Source: Gammaproteobacteria bacterium (GTDB lineage: Bacteria; Pseudomonadota; Gammaproteobacteria; Xanthomonadales; Wenzhouxiangellaceae). From it: a stretch of 48,479 bases of DNA. Below the pieces are notes generated by a model. It had not been told where the DNA came from. It saw only the letters and a list, made by a program, of their open reading frames with translations, and searched no databases. Position numbers and translations under genes: made by a program. The DNA lies in the NCBI GenBank assembly GCA_003565625.1, contig PXBD01000066.1, forward strand, positions 1 through 48,479, written 5' to 3'. The stretch's first letter is position 1; every line of letters starts with the position of its first letter. Shown in pieces: positions 1-7,999 of this stretch.

Positions 1-541
1 CGTGGAAGCGGCGGTCCAGCGGGTTGCGGTATTCCGCGTCGCAGTCCGCGCACAGCGGAAAATCTTTCAAGGTCGTGTTCGGGCGGTCGTAGGGCAGCGC
101 GCGGATGATGGTGTAGCGCGGGCCGCACTGGGTGCAGTTGATGAAGGGATAGCGGTAGCGGCGCTCGGTCGGATCGCTGATCTCGGCCAGGCAGTCGTCA
201 CACAGGAACTGGTCCGGCGGCACGCGGATTTCCGGGTCGGCTGCGGACTGGCTGGCGCGGATTTCGAAGGTCTGGAAGTCTTCTGATTCGGCCGGCTCGT
301 TGCGCAAAAGCTCCGGCCGGGCCAATGGCGGGGCGCGCTCAATGACATCGCGAGCGAAGGCGTCGAGCTGTCCTTCGGGGCCCTGGATCGCGACCTCGAC
401 CACGCCCGAGGCGTTGTAGACCCAGCCGGTCAGGTTCAGCTCGTGCGCCAGGCGGTAGACGAAGGGCCGGAAACCCACGCCCTGCACGCGACCGGCCACG
501 GTGACCCGGCGGACCGGCAGTGTTTCCTGATCGGTGCTCAT
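1..541 (-). CDS. hypF: HypF, carbamoyltransferase for [NiFe]-hydrogenase CN ligand synthesis (N-terminal part, cut by window edge)
   Basis: The gene reads leftwards and leaves the window, so only about 180 N-terminal residues are present out of the roughly 750 usual for HypF. An acylphosphatase-like domain comes first (RVQGVGFRPFVYRLA at about residues 18-32). Next are the zinc-finger cysteines CDDC and CTQC, then CADC at the truncated end. HypF makes thiocarbamate on HypE from carbamoyl phosphate, the precursor of the CN ligands of the hydrogenase iron. The ATG at 541-539 overlaps the hypX stop as ATGA, so the two are translationally coupled. The break is only the window boundary. Identification is by family motifs and is firm. 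Confidence 0.95.
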   Translation of the reverse strand, partial: MSTDQETLPVRRVTVAGRVQGVGFRPFVYRLAHELNLTGWVYNASGVVEVAIQGPEGQLDAFARDVIERAPPLARPELLRNEPAESEDFQTFEIRASQSAADPEIRVPPDQFLCDDCLAEISDPTERRYRYPFINCTQCGPRYTIIRALPYDRPNTTLKDFPLCADCDAEYRNPLDRRFH

Positions 542-2211
542 TTGGATCCAACCCGTGCGCGGTGATGGGCCAGATACAGCGGCGTCCAGGCATGCGGACT
601 GCGCCGAACCAGGCGGAAGCGGGCGACGTGGTAGGACGGGTCGAAGCCGTAGAAATTCATGCGCATGCGCTCCAGTTCGGCGTCGCGGTAGGCGTGCAGC
701 GGGCGCTCGGCTTCGTCTTGCGTTCGGCGCTTGGCCTTGGCCGCCAGGCGGGCCTCGAAGTCGTCCTCGGCCAGTTGCGCGGCCTGCTTAAGCGCGAATC
801 GATCAAACGCCGCCCGGTCGCCGGGGCCGACCCGATCGATCAGCCCGAGATCCCTGGCCTCGGCCGCCAGCATGGGCAGGCGATGCCCCATCACGGCCTT
901 GATGCCGTCCTCGCCGACGCGCTTCGGCAACCGGTAGGTCCAGTATTCCGAGCCGTACAGATTGCCCATGTTCTTGTAGTGCGGGTTGAGCACGACGCCG
1001 GATCGCGCCCAGACTTCATCGGCGGCCAGGGCCAGGAACACCCCACCGGCCGCTGCGTTGCCGCCGATGGCGCTGACGGTCAGGTGGCTGGTGGTGCGAA
1101 TGATTGCCTCGGCCACCTCGTCGATGGCGCGGATGTTGTCCCAGGACTCGTCCGGCGGGCTGGCAGCAGCCTCGATGGTGTTCAAGTCCATGCCGTTAGA
1201 CCAGAAGTCCGAACCGCCGGCCAGCACGATGACGCGGGTCGGGCGGTGGGTTGCCTGCTGGTAAGCCGCCAGCAAGGCGCCGCAGTCCTCGGTGGACATG
1301 GCGCCGTTGTAGAAGTCGAATTCGAGGATGCCGACGGCGCCGATTTCGCGGTAACGGATCGGTCCGCTGCCGGTTTCGGGATCGGGCTTGAGGTTCAGCT
1401 CCGGAAGCTCGGCCAGCGCTTCGCCCAGCACCGCCGTGGCGCGGCGTTTGAAGGAGCGCTCGCCGTCCTCCTTCAGATGCCCGATCCAGACCGCGCCATC
1501 GACCGTGGCCCGGCAGATCGCGCCGTGGCAGCGCGCCAGCAGCGCACCGGGTTCGCCCTTCAGCTCCGGCTCCGGCCAGGCGTTGAACAGCCGAAGCTCT
1601 CGGCCCGCAATCTGGTCCACCACGCCGGGAAAACCATCGGCGCTGCGGATCTTGTTCAACACAGTGGCAGTGTTGTCGTTGGCCCAGTCGATACGCCGGA
1701 CTTGACTCGGTACCGGATCGCGCCAGCGCCCGGGCGGCGGCGGATTGCCCGACTCGCCGCGCTGTAATTTCTCCAAGGCATCAAACAAGGCCGCCACGGC
1801 GGCTTCGGTCACCTCGATGCGGTACAGACTGGACTTGCGCGCAGGCCGCATCGGAAAGTTGCGGCTGGCCAGCACCGGCCCGCCGTCGAGTTCCTCGGTC
1901 GCACGAATGATCGACACGCCCCACTCCGACGCCTCCTCCAGCACGGCCCAGTCCAGCGCGGCCGGACCGCGATCGCCGGGCGGTCCGGGGTGCACGATCA
2001 GGCAGGGCACGGCGGCAAACACCGTCTCGGGAATCCTGCGCTTGAGGAATGGGGCGACGACGACATCAGGACGGAACAGCTGGACCGCCTCGGCCGTGAC
2101 TTCATCGCTGATGTCCAGCTCAACGCTCACTGCATACCCAGCCGACCGTAGCTCGGCGTGGGCCCGCTGGCTCAAACTGTTGAATGCGTGACAGAGCAGG
2201 AGAATGCGCAT
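538..2211 (-). CDS. hypX: HypX/HoxX, CO-ligand-forming hydrogenase maturation protein
   Basis: This 557-residue protein has the two-part HypX architecture. The N-terminal half is formyl-THF-transferase-like, with HPGPPGDRG at residues 74-82. The C-terminal half is enoyl-CoA-hydratase-like, with FWSNGMDLN near 336-344 and an oxyanion-hole segment AIGGNAAAGG at 381-390. In characterised homologues HypX transfers a formyl group from formyl-THF to CoA and decarbonylates formyl-CoA, giving the CO ligand of [NiFe]-hydrogenase under oxic conditions. Its presence suggests the organism matures a hydrogenase in air. It is coupled to hypF by a 4-bp overlap. No hydrogenase structural genes are in view. 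Family assignment is strong; the aerobic role is inferred from the family. Confidence 0.93.
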   Translation of the reverse strand: MRILLLCHAFNSLSQRAHAELRSAGYAVSVELDISDEVTAEAVQLFRPDVVVAPFLKRRIPETVFAAVPCLIVHPGPPGDRGPAALDWAVLEEASEWGVSIIRATEELDGGPVLASRNFPMRPARKSSLYRIEVTEAAVAALFDALEKLQRGESGNPPPPGRWRDPVPSQVRRIDWANDNTATVLNKIRSADGFPGVVDQIAGRELRLFNAWPEPELKGEPGALLARCHGAICRATVDGAVWIGHLKEDGERSFKRRATAVLGEALAELPELNLKPDPETGSGPIRYREIGAVGILEFDFYNGAMSTEDCGALLAAYQQATHRPTRVIVLAGGSDFWSNGMDLNTIEAAASPPDESWDNIRAIDEVAEAIIRTTSHLTVSAIGGNAAAGGVFLALAADEVWARSGVVLNPHYKNMGNLYGSEYWTYRLPKRVGEDGIKAVMGHRLPMLAAEARDLGLIDRVGPGDRAAFDRFALKQAAQLAEDDFEARLAAKAKRRTQDEAERPLHAYRDAELERMRMNFYGFDPSYHVARFRLVRRSPHAWTPLYLAHHRARVGSK

Positions 2212-2481
2212 GAGGTTCTGAGGCCGGTTTGATTAACGAGCTTTGCCTTGGACCAGCGCAGATTAACTTGGATGGAAGGGGGACGTTTGCTTGCTTTTCG
2301 CCGGACAAACACACCAGACCAGGCAATTCCACGGTCGCGGCCCTTTTGAACCGGTTGATGTCCGGCGTGGTGCAGCGATTTCCATTTCGTTACACTCAGC
2401 CAGGATCGCCGAAGCGATAGACTCGCTCTGCGCCGAACTCCCTGAGTGAATCGAGCGAAACGATCGCAGCGCCGCAACAGC

Positions 2482-3327
2482 ATGGAACTTGTCAAGAACA
2501 GTTTGCTCGTCCTTGGCCTCGTCGGCCTGTTGATCTCTATCCATCCGGTCCAGCGTCTGAAGGCAGACCTGCCGCTCGGCAAGCTCCGCTCACTCTGGAA
2601 TCTGCTGCTGGGCCTGATCTGCTTTTTCATTGCAGGATACCTGGCTTACCTCGTTCTGTTCTGGGGCACTGCCACCGGCTTGATCGATCTGGTCGTGCCC
2701 AACGTTTTCTTTCTTGGGGCCATCTTTGTCCTTCTGGTCTGCTGGCTGTCTTTCAGCACGGGTCGTAGTCTGAAGCGCATCTATTTGCTCGAATATGAGA
2801 CGACGATCGATTCACTGACCGGCGCATACAACCGACGGCATTTCGACCGCAGATTGCGGGAGGTGTTTTCAGTCTCACTGCGTCACAGGCAAGCCCTGGC
2901 GCTGATCATGCTCGATATCGACCTTTTCAAGCAGGTCAATGATGAACTTGGCCATCCCTTTGGCGATCTGGTTTTGAAGCGGCTGACCGAGGTACTGACC
3001 CGCAATGTACGCGAGGGGGATGTCGTTTGTCGTTACGGGGGTGAAGAATTCGCGGTCATTCTGCCGCAGACCGATCTGGAGAGCGCCCGCTTTCTTGCCG
3101 AGCGTCTCCGCGAGCAAATCCAGAAAACCGAGATCATCCCGGAAAACGCCAGTCCATCCCGCCGCGCGGTGCAGGTGGCGGTCAGCCTGGGCGTGGCAAC
3201 ATCTGCCGCTTCGATGGACGCAGGGCACATGCTGCTCGACCAGGCCGACCAGGCGCTTTACCAGGCCAAGAAAGCAGGCCGCAACCGGGTCGTCTGCGCC
3301 GCTGCCGAAAGCAAGCTCCAGCAATGA
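2482..3327 (+). CDS. Membrane-anchored GGDEF diguanylate cyclase
   Basis: About 281 residues. Three hydrophobic segments (roughly residues 3-22, 38-62 and 66-90) precede a complete GGDEF domain. The active-site signature is RYGGEEFAV, and an RxxD inhibitory I-site (REGD) sits exactly five residues upstream, so the protein should make cyclic di-GMP and be product-inhibited. The N-terminal membrane part has no sensory domain I recognise. I chose ATG 2482 because it starts right at the first membrane segment; an in-frame GTG at 2446 would add a polar dozen residues. The gene is plus-strand and sits between the minus-strand hypX and hypD blocks, so it is not part of a hyp operon. Confidence 0.88.
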   Translation: MELVKNSLLVLGLVGLLISIHPVQRLKADLPLGKLRSLWNLLLGLICFFIAGYLAYLVLFWGTATGLIDLVVPNVFFLGAIFVLLVCWLSFSTGRSLKRIYLLEYETTIDSLTGAYNRRHFDRRLREVFSVSLRHRQALALIMLDIDLFKQVNDELGHPFGDLVLKRLTEVLTRNVREGDVVCRYGGEEFAVILPQTDLESARFLAERLREQIQKTEIIPENASPSRRAVQVAVSLGVATSAASMDAGHMLLDQADQALYQAKKAGRNRVVCAAAESKLQQ

Positions 3328-3434
3328 CCAGAATCTGCTCGTGGCGGAATCGATCAACGCTCAGATAAAGAACGCGGATTCACGGAGACGGGCACATCGG
3401 TCCCACAAGGCACATCAAGCCCGCCGATGCTCGC

Positions 3435-3830
3435 TCAAATCTCAGTCGCACTTCGGATATCCGTCCGGCTGAAATCGTCGCCCTTGAACAGCAGACTCTG
3501 GCCGCGCTGCCGGCTCAGGGCGTAGGCGAAACAGTCGCCAAAGTTCAGTCCGGCGACGTGTCGACCCTTGCCGAAAAGCCGCCAGGCCTCACGCGCCAGT
3601 TGGCCTTGCTCGAGGTCCACGGGCACAATCTCGATTGCGGCCCGCTCGACGAAGCGCTGCAAGGCCAGATCCCCCTCAGCGCCGTGCCGGGCGGCGATCA
3701 CGATGAAGATCTCAAGCCAGTTAGCCACCGACATCAGGCGCTCGCCGGCAGCGTCGATCGCCTCGATGAAAGCCCTGCGCTCGGGCTCACCAAACAGGAT
3801 GACGGCCAGCGCCGAGCTGTCGATGACCAT
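3435..3830 (-). CDS. vapC: VapC-type PIN-domain toxin
   Basis: 131 residues. The N-terminal [12 protein letters not shown] carries the first PIN acidic residue. An internal Glu (WLEIF) and the NFGDCFAYALS motif of type II VapC toxins follow, and FKGDDF near the C-terminus gives the last Asp. VapC proteins are Mg-dependent RNases that cut tRNA or rRNA when not bound by antitoxin. The start ATG (3830-3828) shares one base with the stop of the upstream antitoxin gene (TGATG), the usual coupled arrangement. All four acidic positions look intact, so the toxin is probably functional. The exact RNA target cannot be read from sequence. Confidence 0.9.
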   Translation of the reverse strand: MVIDSSALAVILFGEPERRAFIEAIDAAGERLMSVANWLEIFIVIAARHGAEGDLALQRFVERAAIEIVPVDLEQGQLAREAWRLFGKGRHVAGLNFGDCFAYALSRQRGQSLLFKGDDFSRTDIRSATEI

Positions 3831-4084
3831 CAGCCCGGTAGGCCCCGCTCGTCGTAGCCCAGAATCTCATCGGCGCCACGGGCATCCAGCATCGGCAGGG
3901 CCGCGCACTGAGCGGCGATGGCCTCCAGCTCATCGACCAGAGAGGATCTGGCCTGATCACGCCGAACGCGTGCAAGCCGCTCACGCAGCGCCTGGGCGAC
4001 GGCCTCGGTCTTGGTCTCTCCGGTCTGGCGGGCCAGTTCCGCAGCCAGCCGCTCGGCTTCCGGATTGCGAATATTCAGCGCCAT
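3830..4084 (-). CDS. vapB: VapB-type antitoxin (Rv0623/PSK-like)
   Basis: 84 residues beginning [18 protein letters not shown], then [17 protein letters not shown]. This is the conserved N-terminus of the Rv0623/PSK family of VapB antitoxins that pairs with VapC PIN toxins. The N-terminal part should form the DNA-binding dimer; the C-terminal half, ending [12 protein letters not shown], should wrap the toxin. It precedes vapC with a one-base overlap. A TACAAT-like -10 element on the minus strand (positions 4116-4111) lies about 27 bases before the start, with no convincing -35 box. Repression by the VapBC complex is expected from the family but no clear operator was identified here. Confidence 0.87.
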   Translation of the reverse strand: MALNIRNPEAERLAAELARQTGETKTEAVAQALRERLARVRRDQARSSLVDELEAIAAQCAALPMLDARGADEILGYDERGLPG

Positions 4085-4405
4085 GGCAACAGATCTACAT
4101 CAAAGACTGCATTGTATCATCAGGTACCTAAGCTGCTTTTTCGGCCTCCTCGACTTCGGGATGCTGTCAGCAGGCTGCCGTCGGCGGCACATTCGGAAAC
4201 CCTCCCGTTGCCGTCGCCGACGAACACCCGGCCATCCGCGGCGAACACCAGATGAACGGCGTTCCGGCTATTGGGCAGCGTGGCAAATAAGAGAGAACGG
4301 CATCGAGTTCAATCAGGGCTCAAACGATCGAGATCCTGACGGGTTCAAAACCGCCCGGGCAGGGAACACTTGACGCCACTTCAACACCGATGTAGTTTTT
4401 ACATC
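4085..4405. other. Intergenic region between two divergent VapBC modules, with a possible gene scrap
   Basis: This 321-bp stretch separates the two toxin-antitoxin promoters. It holds the -10 for vapB on the left (minus) and the TTGACG/TAGTTT promoter with palindrome on the right (plus). In the middle, the minus strand at about 4290-4135 reads AVHLVFAADGRVFVGDGNGR in one frame, ended by stops. This resembles an NHL or beta-propeller repeat and may be the remnant of a gene disrupted when the modules arrived. The scrap is short, so its origin is a guess. Confidence 0.4.
4370..4405 (+). promoter_or_regulatory. Promoter and palindromic operator of the second vapBC module
   Basis: A sigma70-like promoter reads TTGACG (4370-4375), 17-bp spacer, TAGTTT (4393-4398). 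The -10 lies inside a perfect inverted repeat GATGTA-GTTTT-TACATC (4389-4405) whose last base touches the start ATG at 4406. Such a palindrome over the -10 is where an RHH antitoxin would bind to autorepress. Transcription would begin at or within a base or two of the ATG, giving a leaderless mRNA. Confidence 0.6.
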
Positions 4406-4633
4406 ATGATCAGAACGCAAATTCAACTGCCCGACGAACTCTATCGCGAGGCCAAGCGCATTGCCGCTGAACAGGAGATCAGCCTGGCCGAGGTGCTACG
4501 CCGCGGGCTGGAACATATGCAGAGCATCTACCCGCCCGGGCGCGGGGCTCGTTCCTGGCGGCCGCCCGAACCAGCAGCGCTGGGCGAATTCAAAGCCGTT
4601 GAAAGCGACTGGCGCGAACTGGCCAACACCTGA
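4406..4633 (+). CDS. RHH-fold antitoxin (VapB/CopG-like)
   Basis: 75 residues starting [20 protein letters not shown]. This is a classic ribbon-helix-helix beta strand and helix, followed by [17 protein letters not shown]. The C-terminal tail ending [11 protein letters not shown] should contact the toxin. I chose ATG 4406 over an upstream TTG because the upstream codons fall inside the promoter. There is no Shine-Dalgarno sequence, consistent with a leaderless transcript. The stop is one base before the GTG of the following PIN gene. It is unrelated in sequence to the VapB antitoxin at 3830-4084. Confidence 0.87.
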   Translation: MIRTQIQLPDELYREAKRIAAEQEISLAEVLRRGLEHMQSIYPPGRGARSWRPPEPAALGEFKAVESDWRELANT

Positions 4634-4634
4634 C

Positions 4635-5090
4635 GTGCTGTCCATCGACACCAACATCCTGCTGTATGCGCAAAACCGGGATTGCCCGGAACATGGGCGC
4701 GCCCGGGATTTCATCGAAGCTTGCACCGAGCGTGATGGCGTGGCCATCTGCGAACTGGTGCTGGTCGAGCTCTACCAGTTATTGCGAAACCCGGCGGTTC
4801 TCGCAAGACCATTCAGCGCGCCCGACGCAACAGCCGTGTGCATGAGTTGGCGCAGCAATCCGCGCTGGGCCTTGATTGAAAACGCACCGATCATGAACCC
4901 GCTATGGCGTATCGCCGAGCAGCCAGAACTCCCACGGCGCGCCGTGTTTGACGCACGAATTGCCCTGACCCTGATCCATCACGGCGTGACCCGCTGGGCC
5001 ACGCGCAACGTTGCTGATTTCCAGGCCTTCGGCTTCGCGCAACTGATCAACCCGATCGACGAGACTGACCCCATCGTCCACGATCACTGA
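4635..5090 (+). CDS. VapC-type PIN-domain toxin (TA-system VapC)
   Basis: 151 residues from GTG 4635. The N-terminus LSIDTNILLYA gives the first PIN Asp; VLVELYQLL holds the conserved Glu; FDARIALTL the third acidic residue; and WATRNVADFQAFGF the T-x-N-x-x-D-F motif. This is the PIN subfamily normally paired with small RHH antitoxins, which fits the gene just upstream. Start chosen because GTG follows the antitoxin stop by one base and lies just before the conserved N-terminal strand. It should be an RNase toxin, apparently intact. It converges on hypD with 61 bp between the stops. Confidence 0.88.
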   Translation: MLSIDTNILLYAQNRDCPEHGRARDFIEACTERDGVAICELVLVELYQLLRNPAVLARPFSAPDATAVCMSWRSNPRWALIENAPIMNPLWRIAEQPELPRRAVFDARIALTLIHHGVTRWATRNVADFQAFGFAQLINPIDETDPIVHDH

Positions 5091-5151
5091 ATGGAGCCCC
5101 GCTCCAGGGAAGCGGCAAGTCAACCCACTACCCTGGATTCTGCAGCCGGCC

Positions 5152-6279
5152 TCAGCCGGCCTCGGCATATCGCCGGTAGCGATAGTAGGCCGCGCAAGCG
5201 CCTTCGTCGGAGACCATGCACGAACCAATCGGGTTGCGCGGGGTGCACACCGTGCCGAAGATTTCGCAGTCGGTGGGTTTCTTGACCCCGCGGATCACGG
5301 CCGGGCACTGGCAGGCCTTGTTTTCGCGCACTTCCTTTTCGACCAGGTCGAAGCGCTTTTCGGCGTCGAACCTTGCGTACTTGTCCTTGATCCGCAGGCC
5401 GCTGTAGGGCACTGTCCCTAAGCCCCGCCAGACAAACTCGGGTCGCAGCTCCAGGGTCTCGGCGACCATGGCCTTGGCCTTGGCGTTGCCCTCGCGCTTG
5501 ACCCCGCGGGTGAACTGGTTCTCAACCTCGGCCCGGCCCTCGTTCAACTGACGGATCAGCATGACGATGGAGGCCATCACGTCCAGCGGCTCGAAACCGG
5601 CGATCACCACCGGGCGCTGGTATTCCTCGGCGAAGAACTCGTAGGGCTCGGAGCCGATGATGGTCGACACGTGCGACGGGCCCAGAAAGCCGTCGACCCG
5701 GACCTGGCCCATGTCGCGCACTTCGGGTGAATCCAGGATCGACTGGATCGCCGAGGGCGTAAGCACATGGTTGCAGAACACGCTGAAGTTCTCCAGGCTC
5801 ATTTTCTCGGCCTGCCGGATGGCCAGCGCGGTCTGCGGCGTGGTGGTCTCGAAGCCGATGGCAAACATCACCACCTGCTTGTCCGGGTTGTCGCGGGCCA
5901 GTTCGAGTGCCTCGACCGTCGACTGGACCACGCGCACATCCTTGCCCTGCCCGCGCGCCTTCAACAGGCTGTTGCGGCGCGAGGCCGGCACGCGCAGCAT
6001 GTCGCCGTAACTGGCCAGGATCACATCATCGCGCGAGGCCAGTTCGATGGCCAGGTCCAGGCGTGCCACCGGCAGCACGCACACCGGGCAGCCGGGGCCG
6101 TGAACCATCTCGACGTTGTCGGGCAAGAGATCCGGAATGCCGTAGCGGAACACCGCGTGGGTGTGCCCGCCGCAGAACTCCATCAGGTGATAGCGCCGGT
6201 CGGGTCGGGCCTCGCGGCGGATGACCTCGGCCAGGGCCGAAGCCGCTCTGCCCTCACGAAACCCGTGGATATAGCGCAT
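5152..6279 (-). CDS. hypD: HypD, Fe-S scaffold for the hydrogenase Fe(CN)2CO unit
   Basis: 375 residues, the normal HypD length. Visible motifs are CGGHTH (residues 36-41), GPGCPVCVLP (61-70), GFETTTP near 154, and the C-terminal cysteines CQC...C...C that bind a 4Fe-4S cluster. With HypC, HypD receives cyanide from HypE and CO, and assembles the iron fragment of the [NiFe] centre in the cytoplasm. ATG 6279 is preferred to an upstream in-frame start because it begins the conserved MRYIHGFREG. It overlaps the hypC 3' end by 26 bp. The family's usual neighbour hypE does not follow; two TA modules and a cyclase do. Confidence 0.96.
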   Translation of the reverse strand: MRYIHGFREGRAASALAEVIRREARPDRRYHLMEFCGGHTHAVFRYGIPDLLPDNVEMVHGPGCPVCVLPVARLDLAIELASRDDVILASYGDMLRVPASRRNSLLKARGQGKDVRVVQSTVEALELARDNPDKQVVMFAIGFETTTPQTALAIRQAEKMSLENFSVFCNHVLTPSAIQSILDSPEVRDMGQVRVDGFLGPSHVSTIIGSEPYEFFAEEYQRPVVIAGFEPLDVMASIVMLIRQLNEGRAEVENQFTRGVKREGNAKAKAMVAETLELRPEFVWRGLGTVPYSGLRIKDKYARFDAEKRFDLVEKEVRENKACQCPAVIRGVKKPTDCEIFGTVCTPRNPIGSCMVSDEGACAAYYRYRRYAEAG

Positions 6280-6511
6280 CGGTCGATGCTCCAATGGTGT
6301 CGGCCAGTTCGCGGAACAGCTCGAGCGAGCGCTCGGCCTCGTCGACATCCAGGCGGGTGATGGCGTGGCCTACGTGGACGATCACGTAGTCGCCCACTTC
6401 GACGCCATCAATCATGGACAGGGAGATCTTGCTGCGAACCCCACCCACCTCGACCGTGGCCTGGTCAAACTCGAGCAACTCTTCCACTTTTGCCGGTATC
6501 GCTAGGCACAT
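6254..6511 (-). CDS. hypC: HypC, hydrogenase assembly chaperone
   Basis: 85 residues starting MCLAIPAKV, the diagnostic HypC/HupF N-terminus in which Cys2 contacts the iron. An OB-like core follows with GVEVGDYVIVHVGHAITRLD. HypC binds HypD and carries the Fe(CN)2CO group to the hydrogenase large subunit. Its end overlaps hypD by 26 bp, so the pair is one transcription unit. A G-rich stretch (GGGG) about 11 bases before the ATG may act as ribosome binding site. Neither hypA, hypB nor hypE is in view. Confidence 0.95.
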   Translation of the reverse strand: MCLAIPAKVEELLEFDQATVEVGGVRSKISLSMIDGVEVGDYVIVHVGHAITRLDVDEAERSLELFRELADTIGASTDALYPRVS

Positions 6512-6654
6512 ATTGGACAGACCCCGTAAACAGGTAGATGAAATGAAGATTCACTGTACCGCAGTCGGGCGCATGCCAATTTGCGCTGGGTCAATTCACC
6601 TCCAACCCGGTTTCGCTGGGGGCCTGGGGCAACCCATTCGCTTTGCGCAGGCGT

Positions 6655-7146
6655 TCAGGCAGCGAGACCGCGCAGGGCCTTGAGCATGTCGAGCGTGCTG
6701 ACGATCCCGACGACCCCTTCATCGCGGGTTACGACCAGGCGGTGGATCCGCCCCTGGATCATGGTATCGGCCATGGTCGCGATATCGGTGCTTTCGTGGA
6801 CGGTATAGATCACCGAGGTCAGGATATCGGCCACCGTCATTCCCTCATCCTCGACAACATGAAAAGGGCGCAGTTCGGTCTCGTCAAGCTCGTCTTCCCA
6901 ACCCTGCAGGAAAAAGTCGCCGACGTGTTCACCGCCGCGGATGGCGCTGCGCTGACCGTCATTGGCCACGATATCGGACAAGGAAACAACGCCGACCAGC
7001 AAACCGTCACGATCCAGAACCGGGGCTCCGGAAATGCCACGATCGGTCAGGGTGGCGGCGAGCTCGTGGACGCTCATGTCATCGTAAACCAGCACGACGT
7101 CGGGGTTCATGATGTCCTTGGCGGTCAGTTGTTCAAGCGGTTTCAT
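6655..7146 (-). CDS. CBS-domain-pair protein
   Basis: 163 residues consisting of two CBS repeats. The first is at about residues 6-70 (TAKDIMNPDVVLV...GISGAPVLDRDGLLVGVVSLSDIV) and the second at about 95-160 (TVADILTSVIYTV...RIHRLVVTRDEGVVGIVSTLDML). CBS pairs bind adenosine nucleotides and act as energy sensors or regulatory modules. No enzyme domain is attached, so a partner is unknown. ATG 7146 is chosen because AGGA lies six bases upstream; an in-frame start 13 codons earlier lacks that. It is codirectional with hypC 143 bp downstream, but a functional link is not shown. Confidence 0.85.
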   Translation of the reverse strand: MKPLEQLTAKDIMNPDVVLVYDDMSVHELAATLTDRGISGAPVLDRDGLLVGVVSLSDIVANDGQRSAIRGGEHVGDFFLQGWEDELDETELRPFHVVEDEGMTVADILTSVIYTVHESTDIATMADTMIQGRIHRLVVTRDEGVVGIVSTLDMLKALRGLAA

Positions 7147-7334
7147 GCGGATTCCTGTGGTCAATGGGTCAGCCTGGATCGGCACACGCGCAGCCGACAG
7201 TCCAAGAAAACACAGGCGCGGCTACCGGCCAAAAATCGCGGCATCATCAAGCGTGAACTGCCTGCAAGGCAGAGCTCTGCATTCTACGCGCAACCGGGGG
7301 TTGGTTGGTCGGAACGTGTTGAAAAGCCGCGTTG

Positions 7335-7661
7335 TCAGCGGCGATTGCGCAACCAGTTGATGAAGTGGATCTTGAGGCCTGGCACTCTGACCAGCCTGCC
7401 CAGCCAGCGACTGCGCCGGGCCGGATCCAGATCGAGGATGGGTGCACCACGTGCGGTCAGCAAAAGAGCCTGGTCAGCCATTTGCAGACCGGCGGCGAGC
7501 TGCCGTACATTTTTCAGGCTCGCTGTGCGGGGCGGGAGTTGGCGGAGGAAAGCCAACGACGAGGCTGCCACCACAACACCTCGACCCTGGCTTTTGACGC
7601 TGATCGAGTCCGACCCGGCAACAATGTCCAGGTCGGCTTCGATATCCAGCGGTCCGTGCAT
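7335..7661 (-). CDS. Hypothetical protein, 108 aa, translationally adjacent to a 68-aa partner
   Basis: I do not recognise this protein. It starts MHGPLDIEADLDIVAGSDSI, has a hydrophobic beta-rich first half, and ends in a basic stretch WLGRLVRVPGLKIHFINWL. No signal peptide, membrane helix or cysteine pair is seen. The ATG follows the stop of the 68-aa gene with no gap (TAAATG), so the two are almost certainly co-translated. The 188 bp between its stop and the CBS gene contain only a 6-bp stem hairpin (7258-7272) with no T-run. Codon usage matches the genomic background. Confidence 0.6.
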   Translation of the reverse strand: MHGPLDIEADLDIVAGSDSISVKSQGRGVVVAASSLAFLRQLPPRTASLKNVRQLAAGLQMADQALLLTARGAPILDLDPARRSRWLGRLVRVPGLKIHFINWLRNRR

Positions 7662-7868
7662 TTACTTGGCCGGCGTCTTGAGATCGCGGGCGCGGATGAC
7701 GAGTGACCCGTTCATACCCCAGCGCGCGTGCACCGGATTGTCGCCCGGACCGGACGGCACGTCCAGCTGGAAATCCTTGAACTCGTAGGTGATCTCCGCG
7801 TTCCGGCCGGTCAGTTTGTCGTACAGGCTGATGGCCAGCTCGGACCAATCTTTTGGATGTTCTGCCAT
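7662..7868 (-). CDS. Small acidic hypothetical protein, 68 aa
   Basis: A compact protein starting MAEHPKDWSELAISLYDKLT, then a beta-rich middle (EITYEFKDFQLDVPS) and an end rich in strands (GMNGSLVIRARDL). A strong ribosome site GGAGT sits seven bases before the ATG, which supports translation. It heads a two-gene unit with the 108-aa protein. No domain is recognised; the fold looks small and globular, cytoplasmic, with no cysteines. Its position between hemG and a CBS protein upstream of hypCD suggests a redox or stress role, but that is only context. Confidence 0.65.
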   Translation of the reverse strand: MAEHPKDWSELAISLYDKLTGRNAEITYEFKDFQLDVPSGPGDNPVHARWGMNGSLVIRARDLKTPAK

Positions 7869-7999
7869 GGTTGTACTCCTTGAAAATTATTGATGATGCT
7901 CAGGAAACATTCGACACTGGCGGAGCGCGTTTTGACCCCGACTGCACAGATGTCAACATACGCGCAATGAACAGCCCGTGAAACAGGCCGCCGTGACGT

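Noticed and set aside
520-1767. Plus-strand 415-codon frame across hypF and hypX
   Set aside because: Antisense shadow; hypX shows clear domains on the other strand.
7258-7272. Hairpin CTGCCT-GCA-AGGCAG as a terminator after the 108-aa gene
   Set aside because: The loop is three bases and no T-run follows on either strand.
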